Shown here: positions 42,746 to 51,662 of the stretch, piece after piece
Layout of the letters: each line of letters starts with the position of its first letter
Position numbering within the stretch: position 1 is the first letter of the stretch
Assembly: GCF_002879865.1 (NCBI RefSeq)
Contig: NZ_PNXY01000020.1
Location: 62,001-126,000 of the forward strand
Direction of reading: 5' to 3'
DNA: 64,000 nucleotides
Source: Paraburkholderia rhynchosiae
Lineage (GTDB): Bacteria > Pseudomonadota > Gammaproteobacteria > Burkholderiales > Burkholderiaceae
Made by a program: the position numbers and the translations under genes
Notes under the pieces: generated by a model
Databases searched by the model: none
What the model saw: the letters and a program-made list of their open reading frames with translations, nothing else
What the model was told of the DNA's origin: nothing

Positions 42746-45109
42746 ATGTCCGACCCAACCACCGCGGTGCTGAACTTCCCGAGACGGGATGCGCGAGACA
42801 AGTTGCAGGGCCGTACGCGCTATACGATCGATCAGGTGCATCCGGGAATGCTGCATGGATTCGTGTTGCGCTCGACGGTGACGTCCGCGCGCATCGTCAG
42901 CCTCGATGTGACACAGGCGCGCCAGTTGCCAGGCGTTCGAGCGATTGTTATCGGCGACGATGCGCCGTTTCGGCACGGCATTGGCATTGCCGATGAGCAG
43001 CTGTTCGCCACCGACCAGATCCGCTTCGTCGGTGAGCCGATTGCGGCGATAGCGGCGGACACGCTCGAACAGGCGTGCGCCGCCGCCGACGCCATCCTCG
43101 TCGAATGGGAGGCGCTGCCTGCCGTGCTGACGATGGAAGCGGCGTTGGCGGACGATGCCCCGCTCGTCCATCCGGACTGGAAGGGCTACGAAGTCCTGTT
43201 CGACGGTGGCGCACGCGGCGGCAACATTGCATGGGAAGCGACCGTGGTTCGCGGGGATACCGACGCGGCATTCGCGCGTCCCGATGTGCGGATCGTCGAT
43301 ACGACGTTTCGCGTTGGCCGCCAGAACCACCTGTCATTCGAACCGCGCGCCGTCGTAGCCCGATACGAGGACGGGCGCTTCCACATTGAAACGTCCACCC
43401 AGGTGCCGTGGACGATCCGCAATACGACGGCGCGCGTGCTAGGCGTTCCGCCGAGTCAGGTTCGCGTCACCGTGCCACCTGTCGGCGGCGCATTCGGACT
43501 CAAGTTCGACTGCGCGCTCGAGCCGTTTGCCGCGTTGCTCGCGCGCGCAACTGGGCGACCCGTGCGCATCGTGAATTCGCGCCAGGAGGAGATGCAGATC
43601 TGCCTGTGCCGTGAGAATGCGGACATCCGGATTCGGTCTGCCGTGACCCCCGAAGGCGAGATCGTCGGGCGCGAAGCGGTCGTTCTCATGGATTGCGGCG
43701 CCTATGGCGGCGAGCAGATCTTTCTGACGACGATGACCGCCCATACGCTCGGCGGAAACTATCGGCTCGGCTCGGTGCGCATTTCGACGCGCGCGGTCTA
43801 TACGAATACGCCGCCCAACGGCGCGTTCCGGGCCTGTAACGGCGTGTACAACACGTTCGCGCTCGAGCGGCATACCGACGAGATCTGCGCCGCGATCGGC
43901 ATGGATCCGTTCGAATTTCGCCGGCGCAACGTGATCGGCGACAGAGATCGCGGCTCTACGGGGCAAGTCTTCCAAGGCAACGTCCTTGGTCCCATGCTCG
44001 ACAAGATGGCGAACGCCGTCAACGAGCAGGGCTCGAAAAAACACTTGGCTGCGGGTCGCCTCTACGGGCGTGCGACCGTGGTCGGCACCTGGTTCATCTT
44101 CGTCGGTCCGTCGGCTGCCACGGTCAATCTCAACGCCGACGGCAGCGCGACGCTCGTGACGTCAGGTGTCGAGCTTGGCTCTGGATCGATGATGCAGTCC
44201 CTTCCGCAGATCGTCGCGCATTCGCTTGGCATCAAGCCAGAGAACGTTGTCGTTCGCGCAGCGGACACCGATTCGGCCGGATACGACGTAGGTGTGGGCG
44301 GCGGGCGAACGACAGTGTCGCTCGGCGCGGCGAGCCTTGCGGCGAGCGTAGAGGTGCGAAAAAAACTGCTCGATGTGGCGTCCGAAATGCTCGAAGTGGC
44401 GGTCGACGACCTGATTCTGCGCGACGAGCGCGTCGAGATCGTCGGCGCGAAGGGTTCAGGCACCGCGATCTCGAAAGTCGTGGAACGGGCACACAAGACC
44501 GTCGGTCCGCTCGCGGGCAGCGGCGCTTTCACGCGGCCGGGCGTCGCGGCGATGCCCGGTTGCGCCGCGGGTCATTTCCTCGATGCAATCGACATCCCCG
44601 TGTTCGCCGTCCACGATTGCGAGATCGCAGTGGATCCGGATACCGGGCAGGTCGAGGTGCTTTCGTACACGGTCGTCCAGGACGTCGGCCGTGCGCTCAA
44701 CCCGCGTGCGGTGTGCGGCCAGATCCAGGGTGGCGTCGTGCAAGGGCTCGGCTATGCGCTTCACGAAGAGATCAGCATCGACCGCGAAGGGCGCGTTCGG
44801 CAGACCGGGCTCGACACATTCCGGGTTCCGCTAGCGCAAGACGTCGTCCCCGTGGATATTCACCTCCACGAAGGCGCACCGTCGATCGGGCCGCTGGGCG
44901 TGAAAGGCGCTGGCGAAGTGCCGATCCTCAATGTGGCGGCGGCCGTCGCATGTGCGGTGTCGAACGCCATCGGAAAGAGCGTCTACGAATTGCCGCTGAC
45001 GCCGCCGCGCGTGCTCGAGCTAATGCTCGGCGACGGCTTGCCACTGACCTTCCCGCATATACGCGAGAGCTGGGCCGATAACGTGCTCGAGAAAGCGCAA
45101 TGCGCGTAA
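42746..45109 (+). CDS. Molybdenum hydroxylase, molybdopterin-binding large subunit
   Basis: A 787-residue protein of the xanthine dehydrogenase/CO dehydrogenase large-subunit superfamily. Motifs: 'DKLQGRTRYTIDQVHPGML' at the start, 'FVGEPIAAIAADTLEQACAA' near residue 93, the active-site loop 'PPNGAFRACNGVYNTFALER' near 356, and the catalytic Glu in 'GVKGAGEVPILNVA' near 722. The loop lacks the Cys-Ser-Phe-Arg of form I CO dehydrogenase, so the enzyme is more likely a hydroxylase for an aldehyde or N-heterocycle. It overlaps the MoxR gene by 10 bp. Substrate is unknown; the nearby hydantoinase and NCS1 permease hint at an N-heterocycle. Confidence 0.9.
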   Translation: MSDPTTAVLNFPRRDARDKLQGRTRYTIDQVHPGMLHGFVLRSTVTSARIVSLDVTQARQLPGVRAIVIGDDAPFRHGIGIADEQLFATDQIRFVGEPIAAIAADTLEQACAAADAILVEWEALPAVLTMEAALADDAPLVHPDWKGYEVLFDGGARGGNIAWEATVVRGDTDAAFARPDVRIVDTTFRVGRQNHLSFEPRAVVARYEDGRFHIETSTQVPWTIRNTTARVLGVPPSQVRVTVPPVGGAFGLKFDCALEPFAALLARATGRPVRIVNSRQEEMQICLCRENADIRIRSAVTPEGEIVGREAVVLMDCGAYGGEQIFLTTMTAHTLGGNYRLGSVRISTRAVYTNTPPNGAFRACNGVYNTFALERHTDEICAAIGMDPFEFRRRNVIGDRDRGSTGQVFQGNVLGPMLDKMANAVNEQGSKKHLAAGRLYGRATVVGTWFIFVGPSAATVNLNADGSATLVTSGVELGSGSMMQSLPQIVAHSLGIKPENVVVRAADTDSAGYDVGVGGGRTTVSLGAASLAASVEVRKKLLDVASEMLEVAVDDLILRDERVEIVGAKGSGTAISKVVERAHKTVGPLAGSGAFTRPGVAAMPGCAAGHFLDAIDIPVFAVHDCEIAVDPDTGQVEVLSYTVVQDVGRALNPRAVCGQIQGGVVQGLGYALHEEISIDREGRVRQTGLDTFRVPLAQDVVPVDIHLHEGAPSIGPLGVKGAGEVPILNVAAAVACAVSNAIGKSVYELPLTPPRVLELMLGDGLPLTFPHIRESWADNVLEKAQCA

Positions 45110-46077
45110 CGGATTCGGAAGGGGCGGCAATCGACAGGTATGAGCGCGCTGACGAAAGCCGCGATGCGATGGGCGCGAGGTTTCAGACGATCGACAGCGT
45201 GGTCGATAACCTGCGCAACGTCGGCTACTACGCAAACCGCCGCCTTGCCACGGCGGTGTTTCTGGCACTGAAGCTGAATCGTCCGCTGCTGCTCGAAGGA
45301 GAGCCCGGCGTGGGCAAGACAGAACTGGCCAAAGCGCTCGCAAAGATGCTGCAGCGCAGCCTGATTCGTCTGCAATGCTATGACGGGCTCGAGCAGCGCG
45401 AAGCCGTGTATGAATGGAACTACGCGGCACAGTTGCTGCACATTCGTGCGGCGGAGGCGGCAGGCAAGGGTAGCGGCAGCGAAGCGACGCTGTACGACAG
45501 CCGCTACCTTCTGCGGCGACCGCTGCTGCAGGCGCTGCAGGCCCCAACGCCAGGGACGGTATTACTCATCGACGAAGTGGATCGTGCCGATGAGCCGTTT
45601 GAAGCTTTTCTGCTCGAGTATCTCGGCGAATATCAAGTGACGATTCCCGAACTCGGCACGATCAAGGCGGAGGTGCCGCCGGTCACGATTCTTACTGGAA
45701 ACCGGACACGCGACCTGAGCGACGCGGTCAAGCGCCGCTGTCTTTATCAATGGCTCGATTTCCCGGACGCGCAGTGTGAGCTGTCGATCATTCTCCAACA
45801 GGTGCCTGAGACAAGCGAGGTTCTCGGCGAGCGGATCGCCGCGTTTGCCCGGCATTTGCGTGAAGCACAGGGCACGGCGGATTTCCATCGCGTGCCGGGC
45901 GTCGCGGAGACGGTGGAGTGGGCTCGCGCGCTGAATGCGCTGGGCATTGTCGAACTTGATCCGGACATCGTCGTCGACACGGCCGGCGTGCTCTTCAAAG
46001 ATCCTGACGACATCAACGAGTTGACTCGCCAGCGTGTCGAAGGCTTCCTTCAAGCCAGCGGAGCCTTCGCCAGATGA
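45100..46077 (+). CDS. MoxR-type AAA+ ATPase (CoxD-like)
   Basis: A 325-residue AAA+ ATPase with Walker A 'LLEGEPGVGKTELAKALA' near residue 64, Walker B 'TVLLIDEVDRADEPFEAFLL' near 152, sensor 1 'VTILTGNRTRDLSDAVKRRC' near 192, and an arginine-rich end. In molybdenum hydroxylase operons such ATPases act with a von Willebrand-type partner as a metal-centre insertion chaperone. Overlaps with the large-subunit gene upstream (10 bp) and the CoxE-like gene downstream (4 bp) show tight coupling. Confidence 0.9.
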   Translation: MRVTDSEGAAIDRYERADESRDAMGARFQTIDSVVDNLRNVGYYANRRLATAVFLALKLNRPLLLEGEPGVGKTELAKALAKMLQRSLIRLQCYDGLEQREAVYEWNYAAQLLHIRAAEAAGKGSGSEATLYDSRYLLRRPLLQALQAPTPGTVLLIDEVDRADEPFEAFLLEYLGEYQVTIPELGTIKAEVPPVTILTGNRTRDLSDAVKRRCLYQWLDFPDAQCELSIILQQVPETSEVLGERIAAFARHLREAQGTADFHRVPGVAETVEWARALNALGIVELDPDIVVDTAGVLFKDPDDINELTRQRVEGFLQASGAFAR

Positions 46078-47282
46078 GCGAAGCATCCGTTCCTGAACGT
46101 CACGGGCCCTCTAGCACGCAACTCTTACAGCACGTCGTTGCGTTTGCACGGGCCTTGCGCACCGCCGGCGTATGCACGGATGCATCGAAGATAGCGCTTG
46201 GCGTCAAGGCGATTTCGCTTGTGGGAATCGCAGCACGCGAAGACGCTAGCGCGGCGCTCGAATCGGTTTTGATCAGCCGGGAAGCGGACCGGCTCGTTTT
46301 TCGAGCGCTCTTTGCCGCGTGGTTTAGCGCCGGCGATTCGCGTGATCTGCTCTATGGGCAGGAGGCTTCGTGTGAAGCCATAGGCGCGGAGTCGCCGAAG
46401 GAACGTCGACGGATCCGCGATTCGGCACCGCAATGGTCCGGACTGCGAACAAAACCAGACATCGAGTACCACATCAGATTCGATGGCCCGATGGCGGCCA
46501 GCGACAAGGAGCGGCTGAGGCATTCGGATTTCGATACGCTCGACGCGAGTGAATATCGTGAGGTCCAGCGGTTGGCGCGCGACATTACTCTGGCGCTTCC
46601 CGCCGAACAGACAAGGCGCTACAGAACGACACTTGGTCACAGGGGGGACCACCGGATCGATTGGCCGCAAGCAGTGCGGGAAGGCGTGCGTACCGGCGGC
46701 GAGTTGATTCGCCTCCCACGATCGAAGCGCCGGAGGCAAGTGCTTCCCTTGCTTGCCATGGTCGACGTCTCCGGTTCCATGGAGCGGTATGCGCGGGTAT
46801 TGCTCGCCTTCCTGCACGCGGCCATACCGCGTGAGTCGCGAACGGATGTGTTCGCATTCGGCACGCACATTACAGATTTGACGCCGTTTTTTCAGCGCGG
46901 CGATGTCGACGAGATGCTACTGCTTGCGAACGCGGCGATCGACGACTTCGCGGGAGGGACACGAATCGGTGGCTCGCTTGGGGAATTGCGCCGACGTTAT
47001 CCGCATCGGTTCATAGGCGGACGTACCGTTGTGGTGCTCATCACCGACGGGCTGGAAACCGGAAGTCCCGAGGTGCTGCACAACGAATTGCAATGGCTCA
47101 AACGCCGCGCGCGGCGCGTGCTATGGCTCAATCCCATGATGCGCTTTGAAGGCTATGCTCCGGCCGCCTGCGGGGCGAGCGCGTTGCACCGGTACGCGGA
47201 CGCGATGCTTGCCGCTTATAACCTTAGCGCGCTCGAGCAGGTGGCTGGGCATCTCGCGCAACTGTTGGCGTCGTCGCCATAA
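46074..47282 (+). CDS. CoxE-like von Willebrand factor A-domain protein
   Basis: A 402-residue protein whose C-terminal half is a VWA-type domain with the MIDAS motif 'LLAMVDVSGSMERYARVLLA' near residue 224 and 'VVLITDGLETGSPEVLH' near 320. The N-terminal half is helical and Arg-rich. It partners the MoxR ATPase encoded immediately upstream (4-bp ATGA overlap) and is the last gene of the molybdenum hydroxylase operon. Form I CO dehydrogenase operons have the same D-E pair, but other hydroxylases use it too. Confidence 0.9.
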   Translation: MSEASVPERHGPSSTQLLQHVVAFARALRTAGVCTDASKIALGVKAISLVGIAAREDASAALESVLISREADRLVFRALFAAWFSAGDSRDLLYGQEASCEAIGAESPKERRRIRDSAPQWSGLRTKPDIEYHIRFDGPMAASDKERLRHSDFDTLDASEYREVQRLARDITLALPAEQTRRYRTTLGHRGDHRIDWPQAVREGVRTGGELIRLPRSKRRRQVLPLLAMVDVSGSMERYARVLLAFLHAAIPRESRTDVFAFGTHITDLTPFFQRGDVDEMLLLANAAIDDFAGGTRIGGSLGELRRRYPHRFIGGRTVVVLITDGLETGSPEVLHNELQWLKRRARRVLWLNPMMRFEGYAPAACGASALHRYADAMLAAYNLSALEQVAGHLAQLLASSP

Positions 47283-47684
47283 CGTCGCTTCGCCGTGGCT
47301 GACAGACGCGTAGCTCGTTACTGTGCAACGACGCAGGACAATTCGGATTCTTTGAATTTAATCGCGGCGGCTCTGTTGCAAAATGGGAGGGGGTGGTGCG
47401 ATACCCTAGGCTTTTTGGCGAGCGCGAGCCCGCAATGAGTACGCTGACAGACTTTGACTGGTTGTTCAACGGCCGTCTGCTAGTGGCCATTCGTGAGGTC
47501 AATCGCAGTGCAAGAGGGTGCCATATGTGGAACCGGATCAGAGTCAGCGCGCGGGCCAGGAACGGACGTCGAGGTACCAGCTTGGGATCGCTCTGAAGCA
47601 GACTTTCGCGAACTGTTTCGCGCACGCACCGAAGAGGTCACAGGAACCTCGAGTCTGGGGAACGTCCCCACAAGTAACGGAGCA
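47283..47684. other. Intergenic region with an insertion-sequence end
   Basis: This 402-bp gap between the molybdenum operon and the MarR gene contains an IS6-type terminal sequence at 47369 and no gene I can support. A plus-strand frame at 47493-47921 mostly lies antisense to the MarR gene and is treated as a shadow. Confidence 0.45.
47369..47510 (+). mobile_element. Left-end remnant of an IS6-family element
   Basis: GGCTCTGTTGCAAA at 47369-47382 matches the terminal inverted repeat well known from IS6-family elements such as IS6100. The following frame has a short leader, 'MSTLTDFDWLFNGRLLVAIR', where 'F-x-GRHF' would be expected in a transposase N-terminus. No transposase body or opposite end is present within the next kilobase. 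It is a solitary end, probably a deletion scar. Confidence 0.55.
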
Positions 47685-48125
47685 TTATGGCTGCGGCGGC
47701 AACAGCGCCAGAAGCAGGCGCCGCAATTGCAGCGTCTCCTGCTGAGTGAGCCTCGCCGTGAGAATGCGCTCCACTTCCTCGACACGCGGACGCAAGCTCG
47801 CAAGCTGCTTCTTACCCGCCGCGGTGAGGAACAGCACGTAACTGCGCTTGTCGATGGGATCGTCGGACCGTTCGATCAGACCGTTGCGAACCATGCGCGC
47901 GACAAGGTCGGCGATTGTTGAACGGTCCACGTCGAGTTCGTCGCCGAGTTGCCGCTGATTCACGCCGGGCGTTGCGCGCAGGATCTCGAGCGCCGCGTAC
48001 TGGACGCTCGTGATCTCGGCGGAGACTTCGCTGAGCCACACCGCAACGTGGCGCTGCTGCGCGCGGCGCACGAGGCCGCCGGTGAATTTCGAAAGCGCGT
48101 CGGGGTGGTCGTGTTTGATCGGCAA
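47685..48125 (-). CDS. MarR-family transcriptional regulator
   Basis: A 146-residue winged-helix protein with recognition region 'NQRQLGDELDVDRSTIADLV' near residues 56-75 and the wing 'LIERSDDPIDKRSYVLFLTA'. Length and layout are typical of MarR proteins that sense phenolic compounds. It lies 20 bp downstream of the 3-hydroxybenzoate 4-monooxygenase-like gene on the same strand, so it is probably cotranscribed with it and controls it. Confidence 0.88.
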   Translation of the reverse strand: MPIKHDHPDALSKFTGGLVRRAQQRHVAVWLSEVSAEITSVQYAALEILRATPGVNQRQLGDELDVDRSTIADLVARMVRNGLIERSDDPIDKRSYVLFLTAAGKKQLASLRPRVEEVERILTARLTQQETLQLRRLLLALLPPQP

Positions 48126-48145
48126 TTTCGCAGTGTCGAAGTGGG

Positions 48146-50056
48146 CTAGCGCATGCGCAAGATCGGCCGGAAGAAGGTGTTCAATTCCGCGTATGCATCG
48201 AGTGGAAGAACATGCGCAACGTACTGATCCGGTCGGACCACGACGAGTGCGCCGCGTTCGCGGTCGATGCCGCGCTCGTCGAAGATATCAGTCGCTGCGT
48301 CACTCGTAAATGCTTTCTCGTAGTCGATCAGGCCATAGCGTCCCTTGCGCGGCAACAGGACCGAGGGCAGCGCCTCGACGCGGACTTCGCGATGCGGCTG
48401 CTGCAGCACTGCGCGCAAATCCAGAACGCTGTCTATGTCGGCACTATTTGCTGTGGCGAGCCGCAGAACAGAATCGGACGATGTCGCGAGATGTTCGCAC
48501 AGCGCCTCTAGCGCGCTTCCGTTCGCATCGGAGAACGCGTACAAGCGCCAGCGACCGTCCGCCAGTGCCGCGTGCCCGAGATGAACCGGCTTGGCATCGG
48601 CGAGACGAATAACGGACGACGAGTGGAAGCGCGTCCCGATCTCGAAGCCCTTGGCGAGCGCCTGATGAGTTGCCTCGCCCGTCAACGTGCCCGGGCGATA
48701 ACGCGTTGCCACGCCCGCCGTGTATCGACCCGCGCGAACGAAATATGCCTGTAACTCTGCGGGATCGACGCCGCCCGCTTCCGGACGATTGGGGTCTTTC
48801 GGGGGAGCGGCCATCATTGCGGACCATTCCTTGTCGAAATCGATCAACTCCCGTGCGACGGGCTGACGCTCGTCGGAATACGTGCGCAATACGTCGACGC
48901 CGCTGCGTCCCTGCAGCACGGCGCCGAGCTTCCAGCCGAGGTTGAACCCGTCCTGCATCGACACGTTCATGCCCTGGCCAGCCTTCGCGCTGTGGGTATG
49001 GCATGCATCCCCGGCGATGAAGATGCGCGGCTCGCGAGACGTTCCATCGGCCGCGACGGCGTCGTCGAAGCGGTCCGTCAGCCGCTGTCCCACTTCATAG
49101 ACCGAGAACCATGCGACTTCTTTCACATCGAGTGAATAGGGGTGCAGAATACTTTGCGCGGTCTGAATGATACGTTCGACGGTGGTTCGCTTGATGCTGT
49201 CGCGGTTGTCCGGCGTGACTTCGCCCAGATCGACGTAAAAGCGCGCGAGGAATCCGCCTTCGCGCGGAATGATCAGCAGGTTGCCTTTGGTCGCGGACTG
49301 AATTGCCGCTTTCAGCCGGATATCCGGAAAGTCCGTGACGGCGAGCGCGTCGATCACGCCCCATGCGTGGTTGGCCGCGTCGCCGCGCAACGTTTGTCCA
49401 ATGGCCGTGCGAACGCGGCTGCGCGCGCCGTCGCAACCGACGACATAGCGCGCACGCACGGTGACCAGCTCGTCGAGTCGCGACGGATCGGTGCTGCGCA
49501 ACGTGACACGCACCGGATATTCACCGGCATTGTCGTCGCGCTGCACGTCGACGACTTCGAGACCGTAATCCGGCTCGAGGCGTCGCGCGGAACGACGCAT
49601 AGCGTCGAGCAGATAGTCCTGTACGCGGGCCTGATTGACGATTACATGCGGAAACTCCGACATGCCTTGTTCTGTATCCTGGACGCGGCCGGTACGCTTG
49701 ATTGCGCCACGATTCTGGGGATCGGGGCGCCAGAATACCGTTTCATTGACCCAATAAGCTTCGCGCAACAAGCGCTCACTAAGCCCGAATGCGTTGAACA
49801 TCTCGACGGTGCGGCACGCGACGCCGTCCGCCTGTCCCATCAACAACGGTCCGCCGCGACGCTCGACAATCCGCGTGGTGATTGAGGGGAACTGCGACAG
49901 TTGCGCCGCAAGCACGAGCCCTGCCGGACCACTTCCGGCGATGAGCACATCCACCGTCTCGGGCATTCCGGCGCGCGACGCGCCCTCGGCGACCGGTTCG
50001 ACGGCGGGTTCGATCAGTGGGTCGCCAACCCGGAAACCGTTGAGATGAAACTGCAT
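48146..50056 (-). CDS. mobA: 3-hydroxybenzoate 4-monooxygenase-like flavoprotein (MobA type)
   Basis: A 636-residue FAD-dependent aromatic hydroxylase. It starts MQFHLNGFRVGDPLI, as known MobA proteins do. It has the FAD fingerprint 'VLIAGSGPAGLVLAAQL' near residue 37, the DG motif 'RYVVGCDGARSRVR', the second FAD motif 'IFIAGDACHTHSAKAGQG' near 365 and a C-terminal thioredoxin-like domain ending 'GALVVVRPDQYVAHVLPL'. It would turn 3-hydroxybenzoate into protocatechuate. The frame is open to 50128; the ATG at 50056 follows TGGAGGAAGACATC. Phenol 2-monooxygenases share the fold, but the N-terminal match favours MobA. Confidence 0.87.
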   Translation of the reverse strand: MQFHLNGFRVGDPLIEPAVEPVAEGASRAGMPETVDVLIAGSGPAGLVLAAQLSQFPSITTRIVERRGGPLLMGQADGVACRTVEMFNAFGLSERLLREAYWVNETVFWRPDPQNRGAIKRTGRVQDTEQGMSEFPHVIVNQARVQDYLLDAMRRSARRLEPDYGLEVVDVQRDDNAGEYPVRVTLRSTDPSRLDELVTVRARYVVGCDGARSRVRTAIGQTLRGDAANHAWGVIDALAVTDFPDIRLKAAIQSATKGNLLIIPREGGFLARFYVDLGEVTPDNRDSIKRTTVERIIQTAQSILHPYSLDVKEVAWFSVYEVGQRLTDRFDDAVAADGTSREPRIFIAGDACHTHSAKAGQGMNVSMQDGFNLGWKLGAVLQGRSGVDVLRTYSDERQPVARELIDFDKEWSAMMAAPPKDPNRPEAGGVDPAELQAYFVRAGRYTAGVATRYRPGTLTGEATHQALAKGFEIGTRFHSSSVIRLADAKPVHLGHAALADGRWRLYAFSDANGSALEALCEHLATSSDSVLRLATANSADIDSVLDLRAVLQQPHREVRVEALPSVLLPRKGRYGLIDYEKAFTSDAATDIFDERGIDRERGALVVVRPDQYVAHVLPLDAYAELNTFFRPILRMR

Positions 50057-50189
50057 GATGTCTTCCTCCATTTTGTACACGTGACCGTGGCTGCAAATAT
50101 ACTCCGTATGCCAACTATTTAAAAGCACTTCGTCTATCGGTTACAGCTTGGGGTTTGTCACGTTGGCGAATCCGGGCTATTTTGCGAAA

Positions 50190-50480
50190 GTAGCTACCTT
50201 ATGCGGTCATCCGATGTTGTGTCACCTGATCGTTCTAGTGCCACGGCGGCAAAGCCGCGGCGTTCGTCGCCCGCTCGGGCGGCTTCAACCGCTGCGTTCA
50301 GCGCGAGAACGTTGATGAAATGCGATGCTCTCGATGGTCGTGATAATGTCGTCGGCTTTCTTGGACCGATCGGCAATGCCAGTCATCGTCTGAACGACTG
50401 TCCTGTGACCCGACCGCCGCCGTGCAGCAGATGCGACTCAATGTGGTGGGCCTGGAAGAGCGCAAAGTCAGCCGCAGCGC
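50190..50480 (-). pseudogene. Decayed methyl-accepting chemotaxis protein fragment
   Basis: Reading the minus strand and allowing frame changes gives the chemoreceptor signalling tip. First comes 'TGIADRSKKADDIITTIESI', then, in another frame, 'NVLALNAAVEAARAGDERRG' and 'FAAVA'. Neither N-terminal sensor nor C-terminal helices are present, and at least one frameshift lies inside the hairpin region. It is a relic of a chemoreceptor gene next to an aromatic-compound cluster. Confidence 0.7.
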
Positions 50481-50901
50481 GGAGCAGCACAATGACGATT
50501 GAGAAGTTGGGAAACAATCGATTGCATATTTTGAAGCCGCGCAGAAGTAGGGTCACGCGTTCTTACTGAACGGATTGACTGCCTGCGGATACTGGCGCGA
50601 TTCCAGCAAAGGTGAACGGGATAAGCACGACTGCGAGACCGTGAGATCTGTGTAAGCGCAGGTCCCGCTTGTGTATGCATCTGGACTCCCCAATCAACGG
50701 CCCCGCGATGCGCGGCCCCGACACTCTCGTAGGAGCACCGACGGAAAATCGTCACCACGCAACCCATGGCGTCGAAAATGGCGGTCTTGGGGCAATACGT
50801 GTCGATTTCCGAATCCGGGGGTTCAATTCAATCAAATAACGGTTAGTTTTTTGCTGAGTCAGAGCGTGCATGATATTGCCGGCCAACAACGACTCTTGGT
50901 A

Positions 50902-50919
50902 TATAATACAAAAATGTAT
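50902..50919 (+). promoter_or_regulatory. GntR-gene -10 box overlapped by a perfect palindrome (candidate autoregulatory operator)
   Basis: TATAAT at 50902-50907 is a consensus -10 box. ATACA (50906-50910), AAAA and TGTAT (50915-50919) form an exact inverted repeat overlapping it, 22 bp before the GntR start codon. FCD-type GntR regulators commonly bind short A/T-rich palindromes with TGT/ACA half-sites, so self-repression is likely. Confidence 0.6.
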
Positions 50920-50941
50920 TTCTTCTCTGCAAGAGGGATAG

Positions 50942-51613
50942 ATGCTTACGAGATTTCGCGAAATGGACACCATAGATTTTCCTGCTCAGGTTGCAGCAGA
51001 GACGCGCAAGCTGATCAATCGAGGAACGCTAGCGCCCGGCTTTCAACTGCGACAGTCTGATCTCGCTGAGCGATTCGGCATTAGTCGCGTGCCGATCCGC
51101 GAAGCGCTGAAACTGTTGGCGGCTGAGGGCATCATCGAGCACGATCCGAATCGTGGATTCTTCGTCGCCCAGTTGTCAAGCGAGGAAGCACGGCAACTGT
51201 ATCGCATGCGTCAGCTGCTTGAAGCAGAATTGCTAATCACTATCGAGTGGCCTACACCCGCACAAATGAAGCGTCTTAAAGCCATGCTTGCGCGGCTTGA
51301 GGAATTGCTCTCGGCCGGCAATCGAGAGGGCTGGATCGAACACCATCGCGCTTTTCACGACATGATCTTCGATCTGTCGCCCAACAAGGTGATTAAGCGC
51401 GAGGTGCTGCGCATGATGCGGTTGACTGATCGCTATCGTGCGCTGGCCGCGGATATCTCCGCACATCCGCAACATCGGAGCGCGAATATCGAAACGCAAC
51501 TGTTGAAGGCGCTGGAAAGCAAAGACAGAGATTTGCTGCTCGCGACTTACGAAAAGGGGCGAACGGTGGTGCTGGAGGGATTGATGGCGGTGCTTGCCGC
51601 CAGAGAGGCCTAA
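50942..51613 (+). CDS. GntR-family regulator with FCD-type ligand domain
   Basis: A 223-residue regulator. Residues about 12-75 form the winged helix (LRQSDLAERFGISRVPIREA, then LKLLAAEGIIEHDPNRGFFV). The remaining 140 residues are an all-helical FCD-type ligand domain with metal-ligand candidates in 'EHHRAFHDMIFDL' and 'HPQHRSANIETQLLKAL'. The start at 50942 follows GAGGGATAG. It is convergent with the porin gene and sits at the edge of the ring-cleavage cluster, so it is the likely local regulator. The effector is presumably an acidic pathway intermediate (inference). Confidence 0.9.
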   Translation: MLTRFREMDTIDFPAQVAAETRKLINRGTLAPGFQLRQSDLAERFGISRVPIREALKLLAAEGIIEHDPNRGFFVAQLSSEEARQLYRMRQLLEAELLITIEWPTPAQMKRLKAMLARLEELLSAGNREGWIEHHRAFHDMIFDLSPNKVIKREVLRMMRLTDRYRALAADISAHPQHRSANIETQLLKALESKDRDLLLATYEKGRTVVLEGLMAVLAAREA

Positions 51614-51619
51614 ATGATA

Positions 51620-51650
51620 GAAGGGGCGTATAGCATTCGTGCGCCCCTTC
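51620..51650. terminator. Bidirectional hairpin between convergent GntR and porin genes
   Basis: GAAGGGGCG at 51620-51628 pairs exactly with CGCCCCTTC at 51642-51650 over a 13-nt loop. It lies between the GntR stop (51613) and the porin stop on the other strand (51663), the expected place for a shared terminator. Confidence 0.7.
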
Positions 51651-51662
51651 ACGCTGAAGCGA

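Larger units (their letters stand above)
50057..50941. other. Intergenic region between mobA-like and GntR genes
   Basis: This 885-bp divergent gap carries the mobA promoter at its left, a decayed chemoreceptor fragment (50190-50480) and the GntR promoter/operator at its right. No complete gene is visible. Confidence 0.5.

Noticed and set aside
42746..45109. Form I carbon monoxide dehydrogenase large subunit
   Set aside because: The diagnostic Cys-Ser-Phe-Arg loop is absent. CoxD/CoxE-like partners alone do not define CO oxidation.
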